Source of the DNA: CAMDHY01 sp046156265
GTDB lineage: Bacteria; Pseudomonadota; Alphaproteobacteria; Rhizobiales; Segnochrobactraceae
Direction: 5' to 3'
Length of the DNA stretch: 64,000 nt
Assembly: GCF_046156265.1 (NCBI RefSeq)
Contig: NZ_JAWDIR010000002.1
Span: 127,813 to 191,812, forward strand
Positions 36,648-45,436 of this stretch are shown here, piece after piece. The position numbers and the translations under genes were made by a program. Every line of letters begins with the position of its first letter. The first letter of the stretch is position 1. The notes under the pieces were generated by a model. The model worked only from the letters and a program-made list of their open reading frames with translations, did not search any database and had not been told where the DNA came from.

Positions 36648-36961
36648 GTGTCGGATCCACTCGTCGTCGAAGGCGTGCCGACGCCTCTGGTTCGGGCCGG
36701 CCGCCGGGGCGCCGCGACCGGCGTCGCCGGGCCGCGCGCAAGGTCGCGCACAATGGTGGAGGACCGCGCCGCTGTCGAATGGGCGGGGCCACCTGCCGCT
36801 TCGTTCGACCGTCGCCGGCTTCGCCCCGCCCTGCCGGCATGCCAGCGCCAATGGAGGCTTCGACGCGCTGGCGGCACCGCACGCCGCGGACCTCGTCGCG
36901 CAACGCGTGGCTCAGCCCGGACTGCGGCGCGACCCGCGACAGCCTGACCCCATCAACCGCA

Positions 36962-37020
36962 TTGACAGGGACGGGACCGGATGAAAACTTGGCATGCGGA
37001 GAGGCATTCTTGGTATGCCT
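36962..37020 (+). promoter_or_regulatory. Probable promoter/operator in the 402-nt divergent gap before the aminotransferase operon
   Basis: The gap 36648-37049 holds no gene. A perfect TTGACA lies at 36962-36967, with only a weak AAACTT at -10 distance. Immediately after are TTGGCATGC (36989-36997) and TTGGTATGCC (37010-37019), repeated 21 bp apart (two helical turns), and an AGGCAT/ATGCCT inverted repeat at 37002-37007 and 37015-37020. This placement, about 30 nt before the GTG start, fits an operator. The regulator is unknown. Confidence 0.4.
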
Positions 37021-37049
37021 GACCTTCCCCACCTGCCGCGGAGGACGAC

Positions 37050-38255
37050 GTGACGGCTGCGATCCCGACCCGCGCGGCACCCTCCGGATCGGAGCACAGC
37101 GCCCCCGACGAGCCCGTCCCGGTCGCCGGCTTCGAGCAGCGCAACCGCCATTTCGACCGGCTGGTCGCCACGCCCGGCCTCAGGTGGATGGGGCAGAACA
37201 CCAACCACATGCCGGCCCACCCGGACGTGGTGCTGGCGATGCACGCCTCGATCGCCGCCGGCGAGTACCAGATCTACGCGCCGCCCTCGGGCCTCGAGGC
37301 GCTCAGGGCCGGCATCGTCGCCGACCTCGGCCTGCCCGGCGCCGTCGCCCATGTCACCGATGGGGCGGTCTCCGCGCTCTACCACATCGTCCGCACGCTG
37401 CTGTCGCCCGGCGACGAGCTCGTCACCACCGACCCGACGTGGAAGTGGCCGGTGAACTTCGCCACCGAGGCCGGCGCAACGGTCCGCCAGATCCCGATCT
37501 ACGGCGCCGAACATGGCTACCGGCTGTCGCCGGAGCGGCTCGCCGAGGCGATCGGCCCGCAGACCCGCCTCGTCTACCTCGTCGACCCGAACAACCCGCT
37601 CGGCACCGCCGCGACCGCGGAAGAGATCGAGGGCTTCGTGGACGTGCTGCGCGCCCGCGGCATCTACCTCATCCACGACTGCACCTACCGCGACTTCGCC
37701 TGGGACCACCACCTCGCCGCCCGGCTCTATCCCGAGCGCACCATCACCACCTACTCGTTCTCGAAGTGGCTCGGCCTCGCCGGCCTGCGCGTGGGCGCGA
37801 TGGTGGGCGATCCCGGGCTGATCGCGCGCCTCGCCGCCGCCCCGCCGAACAACCTCGGCTCCAGCCTGATCGCCCAGCGCGCCGCCGTCGCCGGCCTCGC
37901 CATCAAGGCGGAGTGGTTCCCCGCCGTGCTGGCGGCGAACCGCGAGAACCAGCGCCGCATTATCGAGGCCGCCGAGAGCCTGCCGGGCCTGTCGGTGCCG
38001 ATCCCGCGCTCGAACGGTAACTTCCTCGTCGTCGAGACGGCCGAGGACGCCCCGTCGCCGGAGGCGATCTGCGCCGCGCTCGCCCGCCGCAACATCCTGA
38101 TCCGCCAGGGCGCCTACCACACGCCGGCCTTCGGCCACCGCTTCGTCAAGATCTCGACCAGCGTGCCGGCCGCCTGGGCGGATGCGCTGATCGAGGCGCT
38201 GCCGGCCGCCCTCGACGAGGCCCGCAAGGCCCCCGCCGGCGGCAAGCTGTTCTGA
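37050..38255 (+). CDS. Class I/II PLP-dependent aminotransferase
   Basis: This 401-residue fold-type-I enzyme has the cofactor contacts TDGAVSALYH, DPNNPLGT, LIHDCTYRDFAWD and the Schiff-base lysine in TYSFSKWLGLAGLRVGAM. The usual C-terminal Arg that holds the substrate carboxylate (F-x-R-I-S) is replaced by Lys in HRFVKISTS, which may mean a different or smaller acceptor. The GTG start follows GGAGG. It is the first gene of the plus-strand catabolic block and is followed 71 nt later by the SDR gene. Substrate is unknown; the neighbours point to a degraded amine or amino acid. Confidence 0.87.
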   Translation: MTAAIPTRAAPSGSEHSAPDEPVPVAGFEQRNRHFDRLVATPGLRWMGQNTNHMPAHPDVVLAMHASIAAGEYQIYAPPSGLEALRAGIVADLGLPGAVAHVTDGAVSALYHIVRTLLSPGDELVTTDPTWKWPVNFATEAGATVRQIPIYGAEHGYRLSPERLAEAIGPQTRLVYLVDPNNPLGTAATAEEIEGFVDVLRARGIYLIHDCTYRDFAWDHHLAARLYPERTITTYSFSKWLGLAGLRVGAMVGDPGLIARLAAAPPNNLGSSLIAQRAAVAGLAIKAEWFPAVLAANRENQRRIIEAAESLPGLSVPIPRSNGNFLVVETAEDAPSPEAICAALARRNILIRQGAYHTPAFGHRFVKISTSVPAAWADALIEALPAALDEARKAPAGGKLF

Positions 38256-38326
38256 CCGCAGACCCGCGGCGCCTCCCGCCGCGGCCCACCCAAGAGACCG
38301 GCAGCAAGCCGACGGAGAGCTGATCG

Positions 38327-39109
38327 ATGGATCTCGGACTGACGGGACGGCGCGTGCTGATCACCGGCGCGTCGCAAGGCATCGGCGAGGGCCTCGCCCG
38401 GGCGTTCGCCGAGGAGGGCTCAGACCTCCACCTCGTCGCCCGCGCCGGCGACCGCCTCGCCACGCTGCGCGAGGAGATCGTCGCCGCCTATCCCGTCACG
38501 GTCACCATCCAGCCGCTCGACCTCACCGAGGACGGCGCCGTCGAGGCCGTCGTCGCTGCTGCCGGCGACATCGACATCCTCGTCAACAACGCCGGTACCA
38601 TCCCGAGCGGCAACCTCGCCGACGTCGACGAGGCGCGCTGGCGCCAGGGCTGGGAGCTCAAGGTCTTCGGCTACATCAACCTCTGCCGGGCCTACTACGC
38701 CCGCATGAAGGCGAAGGGCGCCGGCGTCATCGTCAACAACATCGGCAACGGCGGCGAGATCTTCGATCCCGAGTACATCGCCGGCACCACCGGCAACGCC
38801 AGCCTGATGGCCTTCACCCGCGCCCTCGGCGGCTACAGCCTCGACGACGGCGTCCGCGTCGTCGGCGTCAATCCCGGCCCGGTCGACACCGACCGCATCT
38901 ATGCGATGCTGAAGAAGCGGGCGAAGTCCTGGCTCGGCGACGAGGCGCGCTTCGGCGAACTCGTCGAGCGCTATCCGCTGAAGCGGCCGGCGACGGTGCG
39001 CGAGATCGCCGACCTCGTGCTCTTCCTCGCCTCCGACCGCTCGGCCTACACGACGGGCACCATCATCACCGTCGACGGCGGCATCTCCTCCCGCCGCTCG
39101 ATCATCTGA
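38327..39109 (+). CDS. SDR-family protein lacking the usual Tyr-x-x-x-Lys
   Basis: This 260-residue Rossmann protein has the NAD(P) motif TGASQGIG and the structural DILVNNAGT motif of classical short-chain dehydrogenases, and the C-terminal GTIITVDGGISSRR end. At the catalytic position, where YxxSK is expected before ALxAFTRAL, it reads GTTGNASLMAFTRAL, so both Tyr and Lys are absent. The upstream Ser is also replaced in NNIGNGGE. It may use other residues, be a lyase-like variant or not be a redox enzyme. It lies between an aminotransferase and an alpha/beta hydrolase, 11 nt before the latter. Confidence 0.85.
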   Translation: MDLGLTGRRVLITGASQGIGEGLARAFAEEGSDLHLVARAGDRLATLREEIVAAYPVTVTIQPLDLTEDGAVEAVVAAAGDIDILVNNAGTIPSGNLADVDEARWRQGWELKVFGYINLCRAYYARMKAKGAGVIVNNIGNGGEIFDPEYIAGTTGNASLMAFTRALGGYSLDDGVRVVGVNPGPVDTDRIYAMLKKRAKSWLGDEARFGELVERYPLKRPATVREIADLVLFLASDRSAYTTGTIITVDGGISSRRSII

Positions 39110-39120
39110 GGGAGCAGCCC

Positions 39121-40002
39121 GTGCCCTTCGCCACCACCGACGACGGCGTCCGCCTCTTCTACGACAGCGTCGGCGAGGGCGTGCCGATCGTCTTCGTGCA
39201 CGAGTTCGGCGGCAACCACTGGAGCTGGGAGCCGCAGGTCGCAGCCTTCGCCCGCCGCCATCGCTGCATCACCTACGCCGCCCGCGGCTATCCGCCGTCG
39301 GACATTCCCGCCGACGTGTCGTCCTATAGCCAGGCCCGCGCCGCCGACGACATCATCGCCGTCATGGACGCTGCCGGCATCGACAAGGCCCACATCGTCG
39401 GCCTGTCGATGGGCGGCTTCGCCTGCCTGCACGCCGGCCTGCGCCACCCCGGACGGCTGCTGTCGATCGTCGCCGCCGGCGCCGGCTACGGCGCCGAGAA
39501 GGCGCACGAGGCCTATTTCCAGGGCATCTCCAACACCGTCGCCGACAATTTCGAGCGCCAGGGCTCGGCCGCCTTCGCCCCCGTCTATGCCGAGGGCGCC
39601 TCGCGCGTGCAGTTCCAGGCGAAGGACCCCGCCGGCTGGCGCCTGTTCGCCGAGCGGCTCGCGAAGCACGATGCCCGCGGCGCCGCCAACACCATGCGCG
39701 GCGTGCAGGCGAAGCGGCCCTCGCTCTACGATCTCGAGGACGACTTCCGCCGCCTCGCCCTGCCGGTGCTGATCCTCGTCGGCGACGAGGACGACCACTG
39801 CCTGCAGCCGGGAATTTTCCTCAAGCGCACGATCCCGCGCTCCGGCCTCGCCGTCTTCCCGAAGACCGGCCACACGCTGAACCTCGAGGAACCCGCGCTC
39901 TTCAACACCCTCGTCGCCGAGTTCCTCGCCCAGGTCGCAGCCAACCGCTGGGGACCCCGCGACCCGCGCGCCGACCCGGCGCAGATCATGCGGACGAAAT
40001 GA
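39121..40002 (+). CDS. Alpha/beta-fold hydrolase
   Basis: This 293-residue cytoplasmic hydrolase has an oxyanion-hole region HEFGGNHWSWEPQ, nucleophile elbow GLSMGGF, acid-strand LVGDEDDHC and catalytic His in KTGHTLNLEEP. It resembles the esterase/C-C hydrolase group. Start GTG at 39121 follows GGGAGC. The stop codon overlaps the M20 hydrolase start (ATGA), so the two are translationally coupled and likely act in one pathway: the alpha/beta enzyme could cleave an ester, lactone or C-N/C-C bond before or after the amidohydrolase step. Confidence 0.88.
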   Translation: MPFATTDDGVRLFYDSVGEGVPIVFVHEFGGNHWSWEPQVAAFARRHRCITYAARGYPPSDIPADVSSYSQARAADDIIAVMDAAGIDKAHIVGLSMGGFACLHAGLRHPGRLLSIVAAGAGYGAEKAHEAYFQGISNTVADNFERQGSAAFAPVYAEGASRVQFQAKDPAGWRLFAERLAKHDARGAANTMRGVQAKRPSLYDLEDDFRRLALPVLILVGDEDDHCLQPGIFLKRTIPRSGLAVFPKTGHTLNLEEPALFNTLVAEFLAQVAANRWGPRDPRADPAQIMRTK

Positions 40003-41258
40003 CCGCCGCCGCCGCCCTCGCCACTGCCGATCCGGCCGCCCACGTCGATGCCGGCCGGCTGCTCGCCCGCCTCGACGCCCTCGCCCGCCACGGCGCGCGG
40101 GCGGACGGCGGCGTCGACCGGCCGGCACTCGGGGAGGCCGAGATCGCCGCCCGCGCCGAGCTCGTCGCCTGGGGCCGTGCGAGCGGCCTCGAGCCCGCCA
40201 CCGACGCCCTCGCCAACCTCTTCCTGCGCCTGCCGGGCCACACCGACACGGCGCCGGTCCTCGCCGGCTCCCACATCGACAGCCAGCCGACCGGCGGCCG
40301 CTTCGACGGCACCGTCGGCGTGCTCGCGGCGCTCGCCGCCGTCGAGGCGATCCAGGCGGCCGGCATCGTGCCGAAGCGGCCGATCGAGGTGGTCGCCTGG
40401 ATGAACGAGGAGGCCTGCCGCTTCGCCCCCGGCATGATGGGCTCGGAAGCCTTTGCGGGCCTCAAGACCGCCGATGAAATCTTGCCGATCACCGATGCTG
40501 CCGGCATCACCGTCGGCGAGGCCGCCGCGGCGGTGCTGGCCGCCGACGACGATGTGCCCCTGCGCCCGCTGCCGGGCACCGCCCACGCCTTCGTCGAGGC
40601 CCACATCGAGCAGGGCACCGTGCTGGAACAGGCCGGCGTTCCGCTCGGCGTCGTCACCGGCATCCAGGGTACCCGTCGCTACCGCGTCCGCGTCACCGGC
40701 GAGGCCGCCCACGCCGGCACCACCGCCCGCGCCGACCGCCGCGACGCGCTGATGGCAGCGATGCGGATGATCGCCGCGGTCGAGGACCTGACGCGGGAGG
40801 CCGCCGACACCCTCTTCACCGTCGGCCTGTTCGAGGTGAAGCCGAACGCCCCCTCCGTCATCCCGGCGGAAGCCTTCTTCTCGATCGATATCCGCCAGGC
40901 CGACGACGCCGTGCTCGACCGCCTCGGCACCGCCATCCCCGAGACGCTCGCCGCCAACGCCGGCCCCTGCGCCGTCGAGGTCCGCCAGATCGCCCACGCC
41001 CCCTCCGTCGCCTTCGACGAGGGCCTGCGCCGCACCCTCTACGACGCCGCAGCCAACCTCGCCGCGCCGGCGATCGACGTCTTCTCCGCCGCCGGCCACG
41101 ACGCCCGCTCGCTTGCCCGGGTCTGCCCCACCGCCATGGTCTTCATCCCCTGCCGCGGCGGCGTCAGCCACCACCCGTCGGAGCACGCCGAAGCCGAGCA
41201 CATCGTGCTCGCCGCCCGCGTTCTCGCCACCACGCTCGCGAGGCTCGCCGATGGCTGA
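39999..41258 (+). CDS. M20-type amidohydrolase (hydantoinase/carbamoylase family)
   Basis: This 419-residue zinc-dependent enzyme belongs to the N-carbamoyl-amino-acid/allantoate/ureidoglycine amidohydrolase branch of M20. Metal ligands are visible in GSHIDSQPTGGRFDGTVGV (His, Asp), NEEACRFAPGMMGS (Glu), HIEQGTVLE (His) and the late AAGHDARSL His. A dimerisation domain lies at about 210-325 (VTGIQGTRRYRVRVTGEAAHAG). It would release ammonia, CO2 or an acid from a carbamoyl or amide group. It is coupled to the hydrolase before it and to the ABC ATPase after it (8-nt overlap). Confidence 0.9.
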   Translation: MTAAAALATADPAAHVDAGRLLARLDALARHGARADGGVDRPALGEAEIAARAELVAWGRASGLEPATDALANLFLRLPGHTDTAPVLAGSHIDSQPTGGRFDGTVGVLAALAAVEAIQAAGIVPKRPIEVVAWMNEEACRFAPGMMGSEAFAGLKTADEILPITDAAGITVGEAAAAVLAADDDVPLRPLPGTAHAFVEAHIEQGTVLEQAGVPLGVVTGIQGTRRYRVRVTGEAAHAGTTARADRRDALMAAMRMIAAVEDLTREAADTLFTVGLFEVKPNAPSVIPAEAFFSIDIRQADDAVLDRLGTAIPETLAANAGPCAVEVRQIAHAPSVAFDEGLRRTLYDAAANLAAPAIDVFSAAGHDARSLARVCPTAMVFIPCRGGVSHHPSEHAEAEHIVLAARVLATTLARLADG

Positions 41259-42072
41259 GCCGCGCCCCACCCCGGCACCCCCGGCGGACGCCCCGGTCGT
41301 CGACGTCCGCGATGTCTCCCTCGTCTATGCCGGTGACCGCGGCGCCGCCGGCCTGCGCGCCCTCGACCGCGTCTCGCTCGCCGTCGCCAAGGGCAGCTTC
41401 GTCTCGCTCATCGGCCCCTCCGGCTGCGGCAAGAGCACGTTGCTGCGCATCGTCGCCGACCTGCTCGCCCCCACCGCCGGCACCGTCACCGTCGGCGGCG
41501 CCACCCCGAAGGCCGCCCGCCTCGCCCGCCAGATCGGCTTCGTCTTCCAGGATCCCGCCTTGCCGGAGTGGCGGCGCATCCTCGACAACGTCGTGCTGCC
41601 GCTCGAACTGCGCGGCGTCGACCGCGCCGCCCGCGAGGCGCGCGGCCGCGAGCTGATGCGCGTCGTCGGGCTCGAGGGCTTCGAGCGGTCGTGGCCGCGC
41701 CAGCTCTCCGGCGGCATGCGCCAGCGCGCCGCCATCGCCCGGGCGCTCTCCACCGAGCCGCGCGTGCTCCTGATGGACGAGCCCTTCGGCGCGCTCGACC
41801 AGATCACCCGCGACCGCCTCAACATGGAGCTCGCCGCCATCCACGAGCAGACCGGCGTCACCGTCCTCTTCGTCACCCACTCGATCCGCGAGGCGGTGCT
41901 TCTGTCCGACAAGGTGGTGGTGATGACGCCGCGGCCGGGCCGCATCACCCGCGTCATCGATGTCGACTTGCCGCGCCCGCGCCGGCTCGCGACCCGTGAC
42001 GACGACGCCTTCCAGGCCCTGGTGCGCGAAGGCAACCGCGAGCTCGAGCGAGGCTATGCCGATGCCCTCTGA
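41251..42072 (+). CDS. ABC transporter ATP-binding protein (NitT/TauT/SsuB type)
   Basis: This 273-residue ATPase has Walker A GPSGCGKSTLL, Q-loop FVFQDPALPEWR, signature LSGGMRQRAAIARAL, Walker B VLLMDEPFGALD and a switch His in FVTHSIREAVLLSD, matching importers for nitrate, taurine, sulfonate and thiamine-precursor compounds. It begins inside the M20 gene and overlaps the permease by 11 nt, so ATPase, permease and binding protein form one operon with the amidohydrolase. It energises uptake of the compound that the pathway degrades. Confidence 0.93.
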   Translation: MAEPRPTPAPPADAPVVDVRDVSLVYAGDRGAAGLRALDRVSLAVAKGSFVSLIGPSGCGKSTLLRIVADLLAPTAGTVTVGGATPKAARLARQIGFVFQDPALPEWRRILDNVVLPLELRGVDRAAREARGRELMRVVGLEGFERSWPRQLSGGMRQRAAIARALSTEPRVLLMDEPFGALDQITRDRLNMELAAIHEQTGVTVLFVTHSIREAVLLSDKVVVMTPRPGRITRVIDVDLPRPRRLATRDDDAFQALVREGNRELERGYADAL

Positions 42073-42865
42073 GCCCGTGGCCCTCGCGCGTCCGCCGCTC
42101 GCCCGCTGGTTCCCGCTGGTCTGGCCGCCGATCGTCACCTTCGTGGTGATCGTCTCGCTCTGGCAGGGCGCCGTCACCTTCTTCGAGATCCCGGTCTACG
42201 TGCTGCCCTCGCCGGTGCGCGTCTGGGAGGCGTTCTGGGCGGCGCCGACGACGCTGCTCGGCCACGCCGGCATCACGCTGTTCGAGGCGATGTCGGGCTT
42301 CGTGCTCGGCTCGGCGCTCGGCGCGCTGCTCGGCGTCGCCTTCGCCTATTCGCCGTTCATGGCGCGCGGCTTCATGCCCTACGTCATCGCCGCGAACACG
42401 ATTCCGGTGGTGGCGATCGCGCCGATCATCATCATCTGGTTCGGCCACGGCCTCGGCTCGAAGATCGCCGTCACCACCTTCCTGTCGTTCTTCCCGCTCG
42501 CCCTCAACATGATGAAGGGCCTGCAGTCCTACGACCGGGTGGTGATGGACGTCTTCCACGTCGCCGCCGCGACCCCGGCCCAGCGCTTCTTCAAGATGCG
42601 GCTGCCGAGCGCGCTCCCTTATGTCTTCGTCGGTCTCAAGATCAACGTCACCTTCTCGGTGATCGGCGCCATCGTGGCGGAGTTCGTGCAGGCCGACCGC
42701 GGCCTCGGCTTCGTCATCATGACCACCTACCGGATGCTGGCGATGCCCCGCCTGTGGGCGGCGATGATCATCTCGGCGCTCATCGGCATTCTGTTCTTCG
42801 CGCTCGTCGCCCTGATCGAGCGCTTAGCGATCCCCTGGCACGCTTCCATGCGCGAGCCGCAATGA
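42062..42865 (+). CDS. ABC transporter permease (BinPD, NitT/TauT/SsuC type)
   Basis: This 267-residue inner-membrane permease has six hydrophobic helices and the cytoplasmic EAA loop (VFHVAAATPAQRFFKMRLPSALPYVF region, about 160-185) that docks on the ATPase. ATG at 42062 is preferred because GAGG lies eight bases upstream; ATG at 42056 is also in frame and nearer the site. It pairs with the ATPase at 41251 and the binding protein at 42930. Specificity comes from the binding protein. Confidence 0.9.
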   Translation: MPSEPVALARPPLARWFPLVWPPIVTFVVIVSLWQGAVTFFEIPVYVLPSPVRVWEAFWAAPTTLLGHAGITLFEAMSGFVLGSALGALLGVAFAYSPFMARGFMPYVIAANTIPVVAIAPIIIIWFGHGLGSKIAVTTFLSFFPLALNMMKGLQSYDRVVMDVFHVAAATPAQRFFKMRLPSALPYVFVGLKINVTFSVIGAIVAEFVQADRGLGFVIMTTYRMLAMPRLWAAMIISALIGILFFALVALIERLAIPWHASMREPQ

Positions 42866-42929
42866 CGGGGACGACAATACCGACGGGGAAGGTCCTTCCG
42901 GAAAGTCACCAGCAGAGGGGACTGCAACC

Positions 42930-43934
42930 ATGAAGAAGTCGCTCACCACGCTCATCGCCGGCGCCGCGCTCGCCGCCGCCTTCGCCACATCCGCCGCCGC
43001 CGAGACGCTCCGCCTCGAGTGGATCATCCAGGGCCAGTTCGCCGGCCCGCTGATGGCGCTCGAGAACGGCTGGTACAAGGAGGCCGGCGTCGATATCGAA
43101 CTCGTCCCGGCCGGCCCGGACATCAAGCCGGCCGTCACCGTCGCGCAAGGGTCCGACACCTTCGGCATCGGCCACCCGAACCAGATCATCGCCGCCCGCT
43201 CGAACGGCGCGCCGCTCGTCATGGTCTCGCAGTACGGCCAGAAGAGCGTCACCACCTACATCGCCCGCAAGTCGTCCGGCATCACCTCGATCAACGACAT
43301 GAAGGGCCGCAGCGTCGGGCTGTGGTTCGGCGGCGACGAGCAGGAGTTCCTCGCCATGCTGGCGAAGGCCGGCATCGACCAGGGCGACGTCAAGATCGTC
43401 AGCCAGGGCTACGACATCGTCGGCTGGCTGAACGGCGACTACGAGGTGATGCAGGTCACCCTCTACAACGAGCTGCAGCAGGTCTACGCCCAGGGCATCA
43501 AGAAGGAGGACCTCGTCTTCATCGACGCCTCCGAGCAGGACCTGGCGATGGTCTCGACCGGCCTGTTCACCACCGAGGCGGTGATCACCGAGAAGCCCGA
43601 AGCCGTGCAGGCCGTCGTCGACGCGACGCTGCGCGGCTGGCAGGCGGCCTTGGCCGACCCGCAGAAGGCGGCCGAGGTGGTGGTGAAGTACAACAGCGAG
43701 CTGAAGGTCGAGGAGCAGGTCGCCCAGATCAAGGCGATGGGCGAGCTCTTCTGCACCGGCCCGACCTTGAAGGGCGAGTTCGGCATCTCGGTGCTGAAGG
43801 ACTGGGAGACGGTCCAGCAGATTCTCCTCGACGCCAAGCTGATCGACGCGCCGATCGACCTGACGAAGGCCTTCACCAACGCCTTCTGGCAAAAGGCCCC
43901 GGCGGCCTACAAGACGATCCCCTGCGCGGGGTGA
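42930..43934 (+). CDS. NMT1/THI5-like ABC substrate-binding protein, exported
   Basis: The 334-residue protein has a typical Sec signal peptide (1-24, LIAGAALAAAFATSAAAE) and a periplasmic-binding fold of the NMT1/THI5/SsuA family: LRLEWIIQGQFAGPLMALENGWYKEAGVDIEL, GIGHPNQIIAAR and LNGDYEVMQVTLYNELQ. Members bind small nitrogen heterocycles, sulfonates or pyrimidine thiamine precursors. It completes the ABC importer and follows the permease after 64 nt with its own ribosome site (AGAGGGGA). A palindromic repeat mosaic follows its stop. Confidence 0.92.
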   Translation: MKKSLTTLIAGAALAAAFATSAAAETLRLEWIIQGQFAGPLMALENGWYKEAGVDIELVPAGPDIKPAVTVAQGSDTFGIGHPNQIIAARSNGAPLVMVSQYGQKSVTTYIARKSSGITSINDMKGRSVGLWFGGDEQEFLAMLAKAGIDQGDVKIVSQGYDIVGWLNGDYEVMQVTLYNELQQVYAQGIKKEDLVFIDASEQDLAMVSTGLFTTEAVITEKPEAVQAVVDATLRGWQAALADPQKAAEVVVKYNSELKVEEQVAQIKAMGELFCTGPTLKGEFGISVLKDWETVQQILLDAKLIDAPIDLTKAFTNAFWQKAPAAYKTIPCAG

Positions 43935-43992
43935 GCCGAGGCGGGGCGGCGGTGACCGCCGTGACGCGGGCACCTGGGTACCGGTGCGCGCG

Positions 43993-44476
43993 CCCTCCCC
44001 CCTTCGTGGGGGAGGTGGCGGGCGAAGCCCGCCGGAGGGGACCGCCGCGCGAACGCGCGGCGGTGCGGCAGGCTCGGCGGCGTCTTCCCTTCTCCCGGCC
44101 CTGCCGGGAGAAGGTGGCGCGAAGCGCCGGATGAGGGCGCCGCGCAAAGCGCGGCGGGCGGCAGGCGAAGACGTCCAACGCCCCACCCGCGGCGGCCCCC
44201 CCTCCCTACCCTCCCCCGCGAGGGGGGAGGGTTCGCGTCGTGGGTGGGGGAACGGATTTTCCCTGACGTCAGGGACGCCAAAAGACCTACGAAAACCCTC
44301 CCCCCTCGCGGGGGAGGTGGCCGGCGAAGCCGGTCGGAGGGGGGGAGCCACGAACTCGGCGCAGGCGGTCGTGCACCCTCCCCGCTCTGCTGCATCGCCG
44401 CACCGCCGACGGCTGACGCCGCCGGCGGCCCTCCCCGGACCGCTGACGCGGTCCGACCCTCCCACAGGGGGAGGGT
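43993..44476. repeat. Mosaic of palindromic intergenic repeats
   Basis: The 566-nt gap 43935-44500 has no gene and is packed with inverted repeats typical of Rhizobiales intergenic mosaics. Units with a CCTCCCCC/GGGGGAGG hairpin, then GGTGGCsGGCGAAGCCsG and GGAGGGG occur at about 43993-44040 and 44295-44345. A variant CTTCTCCCGG/CCGGGAGAAGGTGGCGCGAAGCGCC unit is at about 44089-44130. Shorter hairpins lie at 44041-44064 and 44208-44232, and a perfect CCCTGACGTCAGGG palindrome at 44261-44274. They probably stabilise or end transcripts and mark a boundary between two operons. Confidence 0.8.
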
Positions 44477-44500
44477 CAAGCACTCGCCGGAGCCATTCCC

Positions 44501-45436
44501 TTGCCCCGCACCGTCCGCATCCGGCTCCTCTGGCACAAGCAGGCGCAGTTCGCCGGCTACCTGCTCGCCGAACAGCTCGGCCTCGCCCGCGCCCGCGGCG
44601 TCGAGATCGAATGCCAGGGCATCGACTTCTCCTGCGGCCCGATCGAGGCGGTGCTGACCGGGGCGGCCGAGATGGCCGTCGCGAGCCCCTCGCACATCCT
44701 CGAATGCCGGCGGCCGCGCGACCTCTCGCTGGTGCTCGCCATCCAGCAGCAGAGCCCGCTGGTCTATCCCGTCCGCCGCGACGCCGGCGTCGCGACGCTG
44801 GCCGACCTCGCCGGCCGGCGCGTCGGCGTCTGGCCGGGCGGCGAGGACCTCGAGCTCCGCTTCATGCTGGCGACCGCCGGCCTCGCCCGGGACGCGGTCA
44901 CGCGCTTGCCGATGAACGACACCGTGCCGGCGTTCCTGGCCGGCGACATCGCCAGCGCCCAGATGACCGCCTATCACGAGCTCCACGAGGTCGAGGCCGC
45001 ACTGGGCAAGGACGCGATCACCGTGTTCACCGCCGGAGCCCTCGGCTGTAGCCTGCTGAAGGACGGCCTCGTGGTGTCGCGGACGCTGATCGGCGAGGAC
45101 CCCGCCACCGTACAGGCCGTCGTCGACGCCGTGCTGGAGGGCTGGACGATCGCCTTCGACGACCCCGACCGCGCCGTCGCCGCCTGCCTGGCGGCCCGCC
45201 CCGACATCGACGAGGCGCACCACCGCGCCCAGCTCGCCGACATCCGCGCGCTGTCGCTCACCGGCGCCACCCGCGTGCGCGGCCTCGGCTACCCCGATCC
45301 CGAGCACGTTGCCCGCGCTGCCGCGGCGATGGCTGCAGTCGGCGAGCCGGTCGACGCAGCGGTGGCCGCCGGCGTGGTCGACCTGCGCTTCTGGTCCGCC
45401 GCCCCGGCCAAGAGCCGCCGGAGCGAGTGGCCGTGA
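44501..45436 (+). CDS. NMT1/THI5-like protein without signal peptide
   Basis: This 311-residue protein shares the fold of the binding protein at 42930: LLWHKQAQFAGYLLAEQLGLARARGVEIE, the MAVASPSHILECR region and a TAYHELHEVE motif that parallels TLYNELQQVY. The first start is TTG at 44501 (CGGAG eight bases before), which places it directly at the first beta strand, with no export signal possible upstream because the repeat mosaic ends there. It is therefore likely cytoplasmic, or its true N-terminus was lost at the mosaic. Its stop overlaps the oxidoreductase start (GTGA). It may bind or carry the substrate for the dehydrogenase trio. Confidence 0.78.
   Translation: MPRTVRIRLLWHKQAQFAGYLLAEQLGLARARGVEIECQGIDFSCGPIEAVLTGAAEMAVASPSHILECRRPRDLSLVLAIQQQSPLVYPVRRDAGVATLADLAGRRVGVWPGGEDLELRFMLATAGLARDAVTRLPMNDTVPAFLAGDIASAQMTAYHELHEVEAALGKDAITVFTAGALGCSLLKDGLVVSRTLIGEDPATVQAVVDAVLEGWTIAFDDPDRAVAACLAARPDIDEAHHRAQLADIRALSLTGATRVRGLGYPDPEHVARAAAAMAAVGEPVDAAVAAGVVDLRFWSAAPAKSRRSEWP

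Noticed and set aside
43993..44476. CRISPR array
   Set aside because: Repeats are palindromic units of varying length without regular spacers and without cas genes nearby.
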